64,000 nt of DNA from G965216695 sp965216695 (GCA_965216695.1 OZ244212.1:3348001-3412000); one strand, 5' to 3'. Shown: positions 23,843 to 32,078, numbered from the stretch's first letter. Made by a program: numbers and translations. The notes: a model not told the origin generated them from the letters alone.

Positions 23843-24620
23843 TTGGGACCACAAGTTCGAAATCGCACCGGGTAAATGGGTCCACGTTCCTGACGACAAT
23901 ACTAAGGCAGTAGGATACGAAATCGCTGCTCTAGTAAGAGAGAAATGGTCTCCCCCTCACAACTATTACCACCTACGTAAAGGTGGGCATGTGAGCGCGC
24001 TTAAAAGTCATCTCGACCACAAGTACTTTGCTCGAGCTGATATCCACAACTTTTTCGGCCAAATCAATCGAAACAGAGTATTGCGACACTTAAAGCGATT
24101 GGTTGGTAACTACGAGCAGGCAAAGGAGTATGCGAGCCTAAGTGTCGTCCCCAACCCGAATGGGGACGGATTTGTGCTTCCGTTCGGATTCCCGCAGTCA
24201 ACCGTTCTAGCATCCTTGTGCCTTTCGAACAGTAAGCTCGGCAAGCTCATAGCTAACGCTCCCGAAGGAGTGAAAGTCAGTGTTTATGTCGATGACATAG
24301 TCTTATCCACCGCCTACGATGAGGCGCTGTTGAGTTCCTTTTTCTCTGATTTATTGCACGCCGCCGAGCGGTCAGCTTTCCCTTTTGGGAGCAAGAAACT
24401 GATGGTCCCGTCCGACACAATCGAAGCCTTTAACATCGAACTCAAAGAGAACCACTTGGTACTGACTAGCGCTCGGTTTAATCAGTTCCGGGATAAAATA
24501 GTCAGCGAAAAAGGGATCGAAGAAAATGCCCGCCAAGGCGTAATCTCTTACGTCGACAGCATCAATATCGATCAGGCGCACTCTCTTTCGTCATTTCCTT
24601 TCACTCCTAGCAAAAGCTGA
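23826..24620 (+). CDS. compact reverse transcriptase, class uncertain
   Basis: 264 residues from GTG 23826, with GGAAG upstream, overlapping the 48-codon ORF by 17 bp. Palm motifs are in order: motif A HKYFARADIHNFFGQINRN with Asp72, motif B LPFGFPQSTVLASL (residues 118-131), motif C VSVYVDDIVLS with Asp156 and Asp157, and motif D FGSKKLMV near 188-193. The catalytic Asp triad is complete. Motif B has PQS where group II intron, retron and DGR enzymes usually have PQG or SQ variants. There is no maturase, endonuclease or clear thumb domain, and the N-terminal fingers are short, so it is not a group II intron RT and not a standard retron RT. It most resembles the unknown-group / Abi-like defence RTs, but I cannot place it in a named DRT type. 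Confidence 0.85.
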   Translation: MASRSSWDHKFEIAPGKWVHVPDDNTKAVGYEIAALVREKWSPPHNYYHLRKGGHVSALKSHLDHKYFARADIHNFFGQINRNRVLRHLKRLVGNYEQAKEYASLSVVPNPNGDGFVLPFGFPQSTVLASLCLSNSKLGKLIANAPEGVKVSVYVDDIVLSTAYDEALLSSFFSDLLHAAERSAFPFGSKKLMVPSDTIEAFNIELKENHLVLTSARFNQFRDKIVSEKGIEENARQGVISYVDSINIDQAHSLSSFPFTPSKS

Positions 24621-24624
24621 AGAG

Positions 24625-26370
24625 TTAGCCTCTATCAGATCCTACATATCGCTGCCAACTCGATGAGTAAGGTCCATGATCCAGACTAAACCTCAGTTCG
24701 TCTAAAACTTCTGTTAGACGCGCCACCGGAAACTGATGCGTATAGGTCGCCGTCTCTCCCATTATCGATGCTTCGTGACCAAATACTTGTTGGCAATGTT
24801 GCACTGGGAGCCCAGCACTCATCGCCTTCGTGATCGCTGTATGTCGAAACGAATGGAAAACCTTGCGAGCACCTGTCCGGTCATTCTTGATACCACACTT
24901 CTTCTTGTAGGTATCATTGAACCAGCGCGAGATTTGTCTACCCCACGTATTAGGATCGTTATTTAAATCCGGAAACAATCTTTCAGCACCTGAGTCGCGT
25001 AAAGATTGTGCGTACTCAACAAATCCAAGCTTTTGAAGTTCTTTATTGATGGGCACTTTGCGCACACCGGCTCGTGTTTTGATTTTCTGACCCTCGCCAT
25101 AGTCTGTGATCACAAGAATCCACACACCATCTTCCTGAACGACATCCCCCGGTGAAAGTTGTGCTAGTTCGTTCTGTCGAGCGCCTGTGTATAAAGCCAA
25201 CAAAGGCACCCAGTACTGCCAAGATTTCTTGTGCTTACCGTGCTTGTAGGAATCGTTTTCGAAGAGTGCTTTCAGGTCATCGTTCGTGAAGACTGCATAG
25301 CTACGACTGTCCGTTTTAACACTAATCCCTTCTGTTGGATCTTGCTCTAGGAGTCCGTGCTCCAGTCGGCACCACTTTAGAAATGCGCCAACTTTGAGCA
25401 GTTTCTCTGCGACTGTCCGACTGCTGGGGTACTTCGACTCGTCGAGTTCCAAGCTCAAAAGCTGGTCAACGGAGTGATCGGGATACAGTTTCTGCCGATT
25501 CTTCGGAATGCGAGAGATCGTACTGAGATAGTCGCGAACGACTTCTCTTGTGACCGATGCAACCGGCACGTCGCTCAGTACTTCCACAAACTCGTCAAAG
25601 GCTGCCTGCTGGCCCACTGCTGTACGGTCCGACCATGCAGGTGTGGGATTCGCAGCTGTGCGTTCTTTATAGAAGTCCGTCCAAGCTTCGCTCAACACAG
25701 TTTCGGAGACTTGCCTTCCTGCCTGGCCCGGACCAAAACCGCGACTACGATAGTGATCAACGAATACTTGTTCTTGCTCGTAGTCCCCAGATTCACGGGC
25801 AAGCATTGCGGCCCAATACATCCCATCTAACTTCATGAGGTCTAAGCACAAGGTGCGGAAAGCCTCAGAGTTCACTGACCCATTGCAATCATGCTTCGCT
25901 AATAGCTTCTCTGAGGAAGACCGTCTTGGCTCGATGTCACCACGTTGAATTGCGCTCTGCAGTTGATGAATACGTCGCCCTATTTCGTCTGAGCGACTCG
26001 GTGCAGGCGGATAAGATTCGGGGATCATCATGCCCCCGTTTACGACTTGTTGGCTGATACGCGGTCGCATCCAGGGCACACGAGTGCGTTCCAGCTCATC
26101 CACTAACCGCTCGAACACCTCTTTCAGAATCTGTTCACTGATCTCAGGCGTCAGGGTACTTGCCATATGCCTAAACCTCTTCATCCAGTGCACGTATGGC
26201 AACGTAACTTCTGCCCGTTCACGTGCTTCTTTATAGTCCTTCGTATGTAGACTCAAGCGGATTTCTTGCCTGTCGACGAGCGACTGGATCTCAATCGGTA
26301 ACTTGAACCGGAAATACCAGCTAGAGGGTCGTTTCTGAAGGTATGGAAGTACTCGTTTTGGCCTTGGCAT
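24625..26370 (-). CDS. tyrosine-recombinase integrase of the island
   Basis: About 581 residues from ATG 26370, with GGAG upstream; the frame extends to 26424. The N-terminal part (RPKRVLPYLQKRPSSWYFRF) is the DUF6538-like domain seen in many island integrases, then an SAM-like core-binding domain. The catalytic domain has ALYTGARQNELAQLSPGD with the first Arg, HSFRHTAITKAMSAGL with the HxxR pair, and FGHEASIMGETATYTHQ with His and the nucleophile Tyr. It sits 91 bp from the 3' end of tRNA-Met in the usual arrangement for tRNA-targeting elements and converges on the reverse transcriptase with 4 bp between stops. Full length and intact. Confidence 0.9.
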   Translation of the reverse strand: MPRPKRVLPYLQKRPSSWYFRFKLPIEIQSLVDRQEIRLSLHTKDYKEARERAEVTLPYVHWMKRFRHMASTLTPEISEQILKEVFERLVDELERTRVPWMRPRISQQVVNGGMMIPESYPPAPSRSDEIGRRIHQLQSAIQRGDIEPRRSSSEKLLAKHDCNGSVNSEAFRTLCLDLMKLDGMYWAAMLARESGDYEQEQVFVDHYRSRGFGPGQAGRQVSETVLSEAWTDFYKERTAANPTPAWSDRTAVGQQAAFDEFVEVLSDVPVASVTREVVRDYLSTISRIPKNRQKLYPDHSVDQLLSLELDESKYPSSRTVAEKLLKVGAFLKWCRLEHGLLEQDPTEGISVKTDSRSYAVFTNDDLKALFENDSYKHGKHKKSWQYWVPLLALYTGARQNELAQLSPGDVVQEDGVWILVITDYGEGQKIKTRAGVRKVPINKELQKLGFVEYAQSLRDSGAERLFPDLNNDPNTWGRQISRWFNDTYKKKCGIKNDRTGARKVFHSFRHTAITKAMSAGLPVQHCQQVFGHEASIMGETATYTHQFPVARLTEVLDELRFSLDHGPYSSSWQRYVGSDRG

Positions 26371-26461
26371 AGGCTTCTTGCTCCATTTGTGTACCAAACG
26401 TGGCGCACATAGAGCCGATCGCAAACCTAAGTACTTGAATGAAAAGAGAAGAAGCTAATTT

Positions 26462-26490
26462 TGGTAGCTAGGGGGAGACTTGAACTCCCG
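26462..26490. other. presumed attachment site at the tRNA 3' end
   Basis: Integrases of this type usually recombine within the T arm and 3' end of the tRNA, which the island then restores. This part of tRNA-Met faces the integrase. I searched by eye for a second copy of TGGTAGCTAGGGGGAG to the left and found none, so the partner site is outside the window or has diverged. Exact limits are unknown. Confidence 0.35.
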
Positions 26491-26538
26491 ACCTCAGGAT
26501 TATGAATCCTGCGCTCTAACCAGCTGAGCTACCTAGCC
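26462..26538 (-). tRNA. tRNA-Met (CAU)
   Basis: 77 nt including the encoded 3' CCA. Acceptor strands GGCTAGG and CCTAGCT pair, with a G-U at the first position; the D arm is AGCTCAGCTGGTTAGAGC, the anticodon arm CAGGATTCATAATCCTG with CAT anticodon, and the T arm GGGAGTTCAAGTCTCCC. An elongator tRNA-Met is the best reading. A lysidine-modified tRNA-Ile2, also CAU in DNA, is not excluded, but an initiator is, given the normal 1-72 pair. The gene forms the boundary between the low-GC island and the high-GC chromosome. Confidence 0.93.
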
Positions 26539-26888
26539 ATGTGTTTGCCTGCGCCGAGAGCGGAGCGGCGCCGAAGGGCTGCGAATTTTCCCGGGCGTAA
26601 CGTCCTGTGTCAACGAAACGCCCGCGATCCTGTCGCGTGCGTCTTGTCGATGCACGCCCAGTTTTGCATTGGACCTGCCACAATGGCTGCGGATGTTGTC
26701 GCAGAGTCTGCGCTCCCCGGGAAGCCGATGTTTCCGTCCAGTTGGTGAATCTCACCAGGAAATGGCCGGTTAGGCCATTCGTGGAAACCTAACCTCTTGA
26801 TTTTATTGGGTAAAAAACCGGTATGGACCTTGCACACTCTCTGTAACGAACACTTTTTCGCGACGAACACAGGGAGACAACACACACG
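26539..26888. other. intergenic region between tRNA-Met and the small membrane protein
   Basis: 350 bp with no convincing gene. It must hold the tRNA promoter (leftward) and that of the membrane-protein gene (rightward). The only clear element is a perfect inverted repeat, AATGGCC-GGTTA-GGCCATT (26761-26779), which is not followed by a T run and so is more likely an operator or structural hairpin than a terminator. GC content is already that of the core genome. Confidence 0.4.
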
Positions 26889-27116
26889 ATGAATGGTCAG
26901 GGATCGGCAGGTAACGTGATTGCTGCGCTATGCAGCTTCTTCATACCCGGTCTGGGGCAGCTCGTTCAGGGACGCTTGCTGAAAGCGTTTGTAATGTTCG
27001 TGCTGGCGGCGCTGCTGTGGCTCATTCTGCTGGGCTGGATCATTCATCTCTGGTCGATCCTGGACGCGGCGATGTACGACCCGCCGGGTTACCGCACCTA
27101 CCGCGAACGGTACTAA
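26889..27116 (+). CDS. small membrane protein, TM2-like
   Basis: 75 residues: a short polar N-terminus, AALCSFFIPGLGQLVQGRLL with the FxPGxGQ turn seen in TM2-type and related small proteins, two hydrophobic stretches (AFVMFVLAALLWLILLGW and IIHLWSILDAAMY), and a polar C-terminus. It is probably an inner-membrane protein with two helices; function unknown. The start is preceded by AGGGAGA. It stands alone, convergent with the GST gene. Confidence 0.75.
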   Translation: MNGQGSAGNVIAALCSFFIPGLGQLVQGRLLKAFVMFVLAALLWLILLGWIIHLWSILDAAMYDPPGYRTYRERY

Positions 27117-27151
27117 CGCCCCGGCTTCCCGGGCCCCGAATTTACGCCGGT

Positions 27152-27934
27152 TCAGACGGTGTCGAGAAACGGCGCCAGGTGACGTTCAAACTCGGTTACC
27201 CCGCACAAGGACTTCAGGTGCGCGTACGCGCGCGGGTAGAGCTGTTCTGCATCCTGACTGATGGGCGATAACCCGGCGTCGTGCAGCGCGGACGCGAATC
27301 GCCGTTCACGGTGAAATTGCACGAGATCGCAGGCGAACGCGATATCCGCAAGGGACATGTGGTTGTTCGCGATGAACGTGCTCGTGCTCAATGCCTGGTC
27401 GATTCCTGTCATGTAGAAGTCGTACGCTGCGGTTGTCCGGTCGTGTATCGCTTCTGTCATCTCATTGATTGCAAGAAGATAGTATTGCACCTCGCGAGCG
27501 AATACGGTGCCCGCATCCAGAAAGCTGTCGATGCGGGAGGACTGCCAGGCGTCGTTGCCGTACAAGCCGTGCGGCAGGTTGCTGATTCTTGCAACCGTAC
27601 GGAGAATGCTGTTGGACTCGAATACGCCTACGCTACCGTCGTCGCTGAATGCGGCGGGAACGGTTCCGAACGGATGAGCGTTGAGAAACGCATCCGTCTT
27701 ATACAGAGTTCCCTGAAAACCCCTACGGCTTGCGCGCGCGTTGGTCTGTTCTGCTTTGTCAGCATCCGTGAGTTCGCGACTGTCGAAATCCCAGAGCCAG
27801 TTCGCGAGCGCCGCCGGTTTGTCGCCCCGTACTTCCACGTCTACGCCGCAGAACTCGGCGGCGATCAGCGACTTCCACACACGCGGATTGGGCAGGTAGG
27901 AAAAGACGCGTATGTGGGGGCGGACCTCAGTCAT
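27152..27934 (-). CDS. glutathione S-transferase family protein
   Basis: 260 residues. An N-terminal thioredoxin-like domain ends in the glutathione-binding segment FESNSILRTVAR, and the C-terminal all-helical domain contains STFIANNHMSLADIAFACDL, the N-capping-box region (xxSLAD) typical of GSTs. The arrangement resembles the EF1B-gamma-like group. It has an insertion of about 30 residues between the domains' usual first helix and strand (WLWDFDSRELTDADKAEQTN). It is the last gene of a three-gene minus-strand operon and overlaps the kinase-like gene by 8 bp. Confidence 0.8.
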   Translation of the reverse strand: MTEVRPHIRVFSYLPNPRVWKSLIAAEFCGVDVEVRGDKPAALANWLWDFDSRELTDADKAEQTNARASRRGFQGTLYKTDAFLNAHPFGTVPAAFSDDGSVGVFESNSILRTVARISNLPHGLYGNDAWQSSRIDSFLDAGTVFAREVQYYLLAINEMTEAIHDRTTAAYDFYMTGIDQALSTSTFIANNHMSLADIAFACDLVQFHRERRFASALHDAGLSPISQDAEQLYPRAYAHLKSLCGVTEFERHLAPFLDTV

Positions 27935-29072
27935 TCAACAGGCGTTCTGCATCAATGTCGGCGGCTCGCGCCGCGAGGCGTTCCATCCACGCGGTCATCA
28001 TCGCGTTGCCGCGGTCGTTACCGAAGTCGATGTCGCCGTCGCCCGCGGTCGCGAGGTTGGCCAGATTCACGAGCGTGGCGCGGCGGTAGTCGCGCCGTAG
28101 TGCGTCCAACGAGTAGTCGTCCACGGCAAGAGACTGATGGTAGCGCGCGAGAATGCGTTGCACCGCATCCTCGCCGGCATCGGCGTGGAGCGCACCGCTC
28201 AGAAAGTACGCTACGTCGTAGGTCGCCGGTGCACGGCGCACCAGTTGCCAGTCGATGAACGCGCAGCCTTTGTTGCCGTCGAACAGCACGTTGTCCAGGC
28301 GTAGATCGCAGTGGGCGAGCGTCTCCGGCGCGTCTGCCACGAAGCGTCGTGATAGCTGTTCGCCATGGTGCATCAGCCAGTCGAGCGTATCCGTGAGCCC
28401 GGGCGCAACCGCGCGGCCGAAGTGTTCTCGGCTACGCTTGAACCGCGCATGCCGCAACCGCGCGTCGACGTCTAACGGCAATAACCAGAAGTGTCCGCGC
28501 AGTGCATCCTTGCGCCAGAAGTGCCGGTGCATAGGTGCTATGGCTTCGAGTACGTCGCCCGCCTGTTGCTCGTCCAGCCCTTCCAGTTGATCACCGGCGC
28601 GCATCTCTCCCAGATCTTCGATCAGCAGGATGTAACGGCGCTTCTTCGCGGCCGCTACTTTCATACCGAACGCTCCGATCAAGCCGTGCAGAAACAGCGG
28701 CATCCGGTCGAACGCGCGCAAAATCGCTTCCTGATTCTCGGAACCCTTGTCGCGATCGAAACCGCTGTAGCGCATGTGGGGAATGCGCACCGGCAGCTGG
28801 CCGCCGAGGGTTCGAAAAAACATGATCTCACGTTCGTATACGCCGATCAGTTCGCCCATCGCGCGGTTGGCGCGTTTCGGCAGTTTGGCGATTACGCTTT
28901 CGGGTTGGCTGGATTCCGGCGTGTCCAACTCGAGCCGGATGACGTCGCCCATGAATCCCTTGCCTTCGCCGAGCACCTCCGCCCGCGCATCGCGTATCGG
29001 ATATCCAAGCGCCCCGCTGAGCCAGTCCGGGGTCAACTCTTCCGGCGTCTCCGGGAGGTACTCATGGGTCAT
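27927..29072 (-). CDS. APH-family phosphotransferase (ecdysteroid/choline kinase-like)
   Basis: 381 residues. The catalytic loop reads ETLAHCDLRLDNVLFDG (HxDxxxxN) and the metal site GCAFIDWQLVRRAPA (DW in place of DFG), as in the aminoglycoside phosphotransferase / EcKinase superfamily. The nucleotide-binding N-lobe starts around GEGKGFMGDVIRLELD. Such proteins phosphorylate small hydroxylated molecules; substrates are rarely known. The gene overlaps the HAD hydrolase upstream by 11 bp and the GST downstream by 8 bp, so the three may act on a shared, possibly xenobiotic, substrate. Confidence 0.8.
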   Translation of the reverse strand: MTHEYLPETPEELTPDWLSGALGYPIRDARAEVLGEGKGFMGDVIRLELDTPESSQPESVIAKLPKRANRAMGELIGVYEREIMFFRTLGGQLPVRIPHMRYSGFDRDKGSENQEAILRAFDRMPLFLHGLIGAFGMKVAAAKKRRYILLIEDLGEMRAGDQLEGLDEQQAGDVLEAIAPMHRHFWRKDALRGHFWLLPLDVDARLRHARFKRSREHFGRAVAPGLTDTLDWLMHHGEQLSRRFVADAPETLAHCDLRLDNVLFDGNKGCAFIDWQLVRRAPATYDVAYFLSGALHADAGEDAVQRILARYHQSLAVDDYSLDALRRDYRRATLVNLANLATAGDGDIDFGNDRGNAMMTAWMERLAARAADIDAERLLND

Positions 29073-29799
29073 TGAGATTGTCCACTATGCCCACCAGCTC
29101 GGACAGTTCGCGGATTTCATATGTGGGGTCGGCTATCACCTCCAGGCCGTGGGTAAGGGGGGTGCTTACGCCTTCGTCGACGATGCGCGCCGAGCGCATG
29201 CCTACGCGGTGCGCACCGGCTACGTCGTGGTGCAGTGAGTCGCCAACGAACAATACGTCCTGGGTTGCGAAGCCCGATTTGTCGAGTGCGTAGTGATAGA
29301 TGTCGGGGTCGGGTTTGCAGGACTTTGCCTCTTCGGAACTGGTGGTGTGATCGAAGAGCGGCACCAGCTCGTGCTCTTCGAGCAGCGGATAGAGGTAGTC
29401 GTCGTCGATGTTGGACACCACGGACAGATACAGCCCGCGTTGCCGCAGTGCTTGCAGTGTGTCTTTGCAATCCTCACGAATGGGCAGGTGCGCGAGCATG
29501 TTGGCGAGCTGCTGCATGTGGAATGTCTGGAACAGATCTTCGTCCGGACCGTGGCCGAAGTGTTCGAGAAAGTGGGTGAGCGTGTCGCGGAAGAGGTCTC
29601 TATGCAGGAAATAGGGCTGGCGGCCATAGTGTGCGCCAGCCTTGTCCGCGGCGGCGCGCCACGCGCGTCCGATGTCCTCGGGCTCGGCCGACAGTCCCTT
29701 TTCCTTCAAAACATGGCGCACGCCGCCGCCCATGCGGTTGCCGTAGCGAAAGAGCGTGCCGCCCAGATCGAAGAACAGGGCCTTTACCGTCCCGGTCAT
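29062..29799 (-). CDS. HAD-superfamily hydrolase
   Basis: About 245 residues from ATG 29799, with AGGGGAT upstream; an in-frame TTG lies two codons earlier. HAD motif I is VKALFFDLGGTLF, with the nucleophile Asp present but Gly where the second Asp acid/base usually is. Motif II is VVSNIDDDY, motif III KSCKPDPDIYHYAL and motif IV VLFVGDSLHHDVAG. A C1-cap helical insert follows motif I. The DxG form suggests a non-standard chemistry or low phosphatase activity. First gene of the HAD - kinase-like - GST operon. Confidence 0.82.
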   Translation of the reverse strand: MTGTVKALFFDLGGTLFRYGNRMGGGVRHVLKEKGLSAEPEDIGRAWRAAADKAGAHYGRQPYFLHRDLFRDTLTHFLEHFGHGPDEDLFQTFHMQQLANMLAHLPIREDCKDTLQALRQRGLYLSVVSNIDDDYLYPLLEEHELVPLFDHTTSSEEAKSCKPDPDIYHYALDKSGFATQDVLFVGDSLHHDVAGAHRVGMRSARIVDEGVSTPLTHGLEVIADPTYEIRELSELVGIVDNLNDP

Positions 29800-29915
29800 G
29801 CACAAGATCCCCTGGCTATCGAGAGCGGTGTGTATAGCACAAACGCCGCGGGCGAACGATGCACCGTCGGTAGGAGCGGCGGCGGCAGCTCTCCCTATGA
29901 TCTCAGGATGAGAAC

Positions 29916-29949
29916 TTTAACATGTTAAATCAACTTTAATATGTTTAAA
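29916..29949. promoter_or_regulatory. two palindromic operators upstream of the TetR gene
   Basis: TTTAACATGTTAAA (29916-29929) is a perfect 14-bp palindrome. TTTAATATGTTTAAA (29935-29949) is a one-off variant. Their centres are about 20 bp apart and the second ends 6 bp before the TetR ATG. The pair is AT-rich against a GC-rich background and is the likely autoregulatory TetR operator. Confidence 0.65.
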
Positions 29950-29955
29950 TAAGGC

Positions 29956-30663
29956 ATGGGCATCATGCACGATCAACTGAACGCCCGCCGGGCGCGTATT
30001 CTGGAGGCCGCGCGCGCAATGATTGCTGCGCGGGGATACGTTGGCGTCACGATGCGCGATCTCGCCGCCGCGTGTGGCGTGAGCGTGCCTACCTTGTACA
30101 ACCAGTTTGGCGGCAAGGAACAGCTGCTCACGACCGCGATCAGCCAGTACTTTCGGTTGGACGACGCCCCGGCCGTGCGGGACAGCGCGCGCGGTCTGCC
30201 GCGGATCATCGCACTCGTGGACCAAAATGCGGGGCGCTTGCTTCAGGATGCTCCGTATCACCGCAAGCTGCTCGACGCGTTCGGGTCGCTGGAGTCGACG
30301 CATGGCGTACAACACGCCATCGCGCGGCGATTTGCGCAAACGCTCGGTGACGAACTGCAGTTCATGCAAGCTCGCCGCGAGCTCAAGGACTGGGTCGAGC
30401 CGGCAATGGTCGCGGCGCAGATTACCGGTGCGTGCATCGGTACTTCCATCCAATGGGGCGGCGGTGCCATCGCCGATGATTCGCTGCAGGCCCACATGCG
30501 CTACGCGACGGGCCTCGTATTGCTGGGTGTGTGCTCGGGCGCGGCGTATGCACGCCTGGAAACGTCCGTAGTCGATGCGCAAAACAACATTCATCTGCCG
30601 GTTGCCGATACAGTCGGGCCGGCGAGTCGCGAAGGAGAACTTCATGGCCAATCCATTTCCTGA
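29956..30663 (+). CDS. TetR-family transcriptional regulator
   Basis: 235 residues. The N-terminal DNA-binding domain is classical: ARRARILEAARAMIAARGYV then MRDLAAACGVSVPTLYNQFG and KEQLL. The remaining 170 residues are the variable ligand-binding domain. Methionine 4 (29965) has AAGG at better spacing than the first ATG and may be the true start. The 3' end overlaps the carotenoid oxygenase start by 20 bp, so the two are co-transcribed, and the palindromes just upstream imply autorepression with relief by a ligand, perhaps an oxygenase substrate or product. Confidence 0.87.
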   Translation: MGIMHDQLNARRARILEAARAMIAARGYVGVTMRDLAAACGVSVPTLYNQFGGKEQLLTTAISQYFRLDDAPAVRDSARGLPRIIALVDQNAGRLLQDAPYHRKLLDAFGSLESTHGVQHAIARRFAQTLGDELQFMQARRELKDWVEPAMVAAQITGACIGTSIQWGGGAIADDSLQAHMRYATGLVLLGVCSGAAYARLETSVVDAQNNIHLPVADTVGPASREGELHGQSIS

Positions 30664-32053
30664 TCATCCGAACCTGGTAGGCGGTTTCGAGCCGCTGCGG
30701 ATGGAGTGCACGGTCGACGACATGATCGTCGACGGCAAAGTGCCCGATGACCTGTCGGGCGTGTTTTTTCGTAACGGACCGAACCCGCAGTATGCCCCGC
30801 GCGGGGACTATCATCTGTTTGCGGGTGACGGCATGGTCCACGGGTTCTACATCCGCGACGGTAAGATCGGCTACAAAAACCGTTGGGTCCGAACGGTCAA
30901 GTGGCGCAAGGAACACGAGGCCCAACGAGCGCTCTTTGGTGCGTTCAACCCTATGGAGAACGATCCGAGCGTTCAGGGTGTGCAGACCGACGGCCTGGCA
31001 AACACCAACGTTGTGTGGCACGGCAACCGGCTGCTGGCGTTGGAAGAGGCGCACGCGCCGTTCGAACTGAACCCGATGACGCTCGAGTCCGTGGGACCGC
31101 ACAGTTACGGCGGCAAGCTCTCCGGCCCGATGACGGCACATCCGAAGATCGACTACCAGACAGGCGAGATGTTCTGCTTTGCGTACAACGCTGATGGCAT
31201 GATCTCAGACCAGATGACGTTTTTCGTGATCGACAAAGACGGCAACCTGACACGCAGCGAATCCTTTGCAGCGCCGTATGCCTCCATGGTCCACGATTTC
31301 ATGGTCACAGATAAGCATGTGTTGTTTCCGATCATGCCGCTCACCGGGTCGATGGAGCGGGCGATGAGCGGCGCGCCGGTTTATGCCTGGGAGCCGGATA
31401 AGGGCGTACACATCGGCGTAATGCCCCGGGACGGCAGTGTTGCAGATCTGAAGTGGTTTCAGGGTGATCCATCGTTCATGTTTCATCCGATGAACGCCCA
31501 CACGAACGGCGACAAGATTGTGTGCGAGGTGTGCGAGTTCGAAGAAGCGCCGCTGTTTCCGCTGCCGGACGGCACGCCGGGCGACCCGGCCAAAGCCATT
31601 CCCCGACTCACGCGCTGGACCTTCGATCTCGCTGCCAACACCAGTTCCTACAAGAGTGAACGGCTGAACGACGTGGCGTGCGAGTTCCCGCGGCTCGACG
31701 AACGCTACACCGGGCGCGACTACCGTTACGGATACATGGCGTGCGATCTCGGCCCGCAGTGGAAGGTAGGCGGGTTTAATGCCATTGCGCGTTACGACCG
31801 CCAGACCGACCGGCTGGACATGTATGACGTGGGCGACGGGTGCGCAACGAACGAACCGGTGTTCGTGCCCCGCAGCGAGGCGAGCGCCGAAGGCGAGGGG
31901 TATTTGTTGGCGAACGTTTACGACGCCAACCGAAATGCAACGCATCTGGTGATTCTGGATGCGGAAAACGTCGCGGATGGACCGCTCGCGACGGCGTACC
32001 TGGACCACCGGGTGCCCTTCGGGTTCCACGGCAACTGGATGCCGCTGAATTGA
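30644..32053 (+). CDS. carotenoid cleavage oxygenase family protein
   Basis: 469 residues from ATG 30644, which has AAGGAGA upstream. The seven-bladed propeller starts with DDLSGVFFRNGPNPQY and HLFAGDGMVHGFYIRDG. Four Fe-binding His are visible in the expected places: the HPKIDYQTGEMF region, MVHDFMVTDKHVLFP, MFHPMNAHTNGDKI and the last in VPFGFHGNWMP at the C-terminus. These non-haem iron enzymes cleave carotenoids, apocarotenoids, stilbenes or lignin-type phenylpropenes. No carotenoid biosynthesis gene is nearby, so a stilbene or aromatic olefin substrate is equally possible. Controlled with the TetR gene. Confidence 0.88.
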   Translation: MANPFPDHPNLVGGFEPLRMECTVDDMIVDGKVPDDLSGVFFRNGPNPQYAPRGDYHLFAGDGMVHGFYIRDGKIGYKNRWVRTVKWRKEHEAQRALFGAFNPMENDPSVQGVQTDGLANTNVVWHGNRLLALEEAHAPFELNPMTLESVGPHSYGGKLSGPMTAHPKIDYQTGEMFCFAYNADGMISDQMTFFVIDKDGNLTRSESFAAPYASMVHDFMVTDKHVLFPIMPLTGSMERAMSGAPVYAWEPDKGVHIGVMPRDGSVADLKWFQGDPSFMFHPMNAHTNGDKIVCEVCEFEEAPLFPLPDGTPGDPAKAIPRLTRWTFDLAANTSSYKSERLNDVACEFPRLDERYTGRDYRYGYMACDLGPQWKVGGFNAIARYDRQTDRLDMYDVGDGCATNEPVFVPRSEASAEGEGYLLANVYDANRNATHLVILDAENVADGPLATAYLDHRVPFGFHGNWMPLN

Positions 32054-32078
32054 TTGGACGGCGGGTGCGCGTCCGGTT

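Noticed and set aside
23826..24620. RT as a group II intron or DGR reverse transcriptase
   Set aside because: No maturase or HNH domain and no intron boundaries; no template/variable repeat pair or DGR target gene was found nearby.
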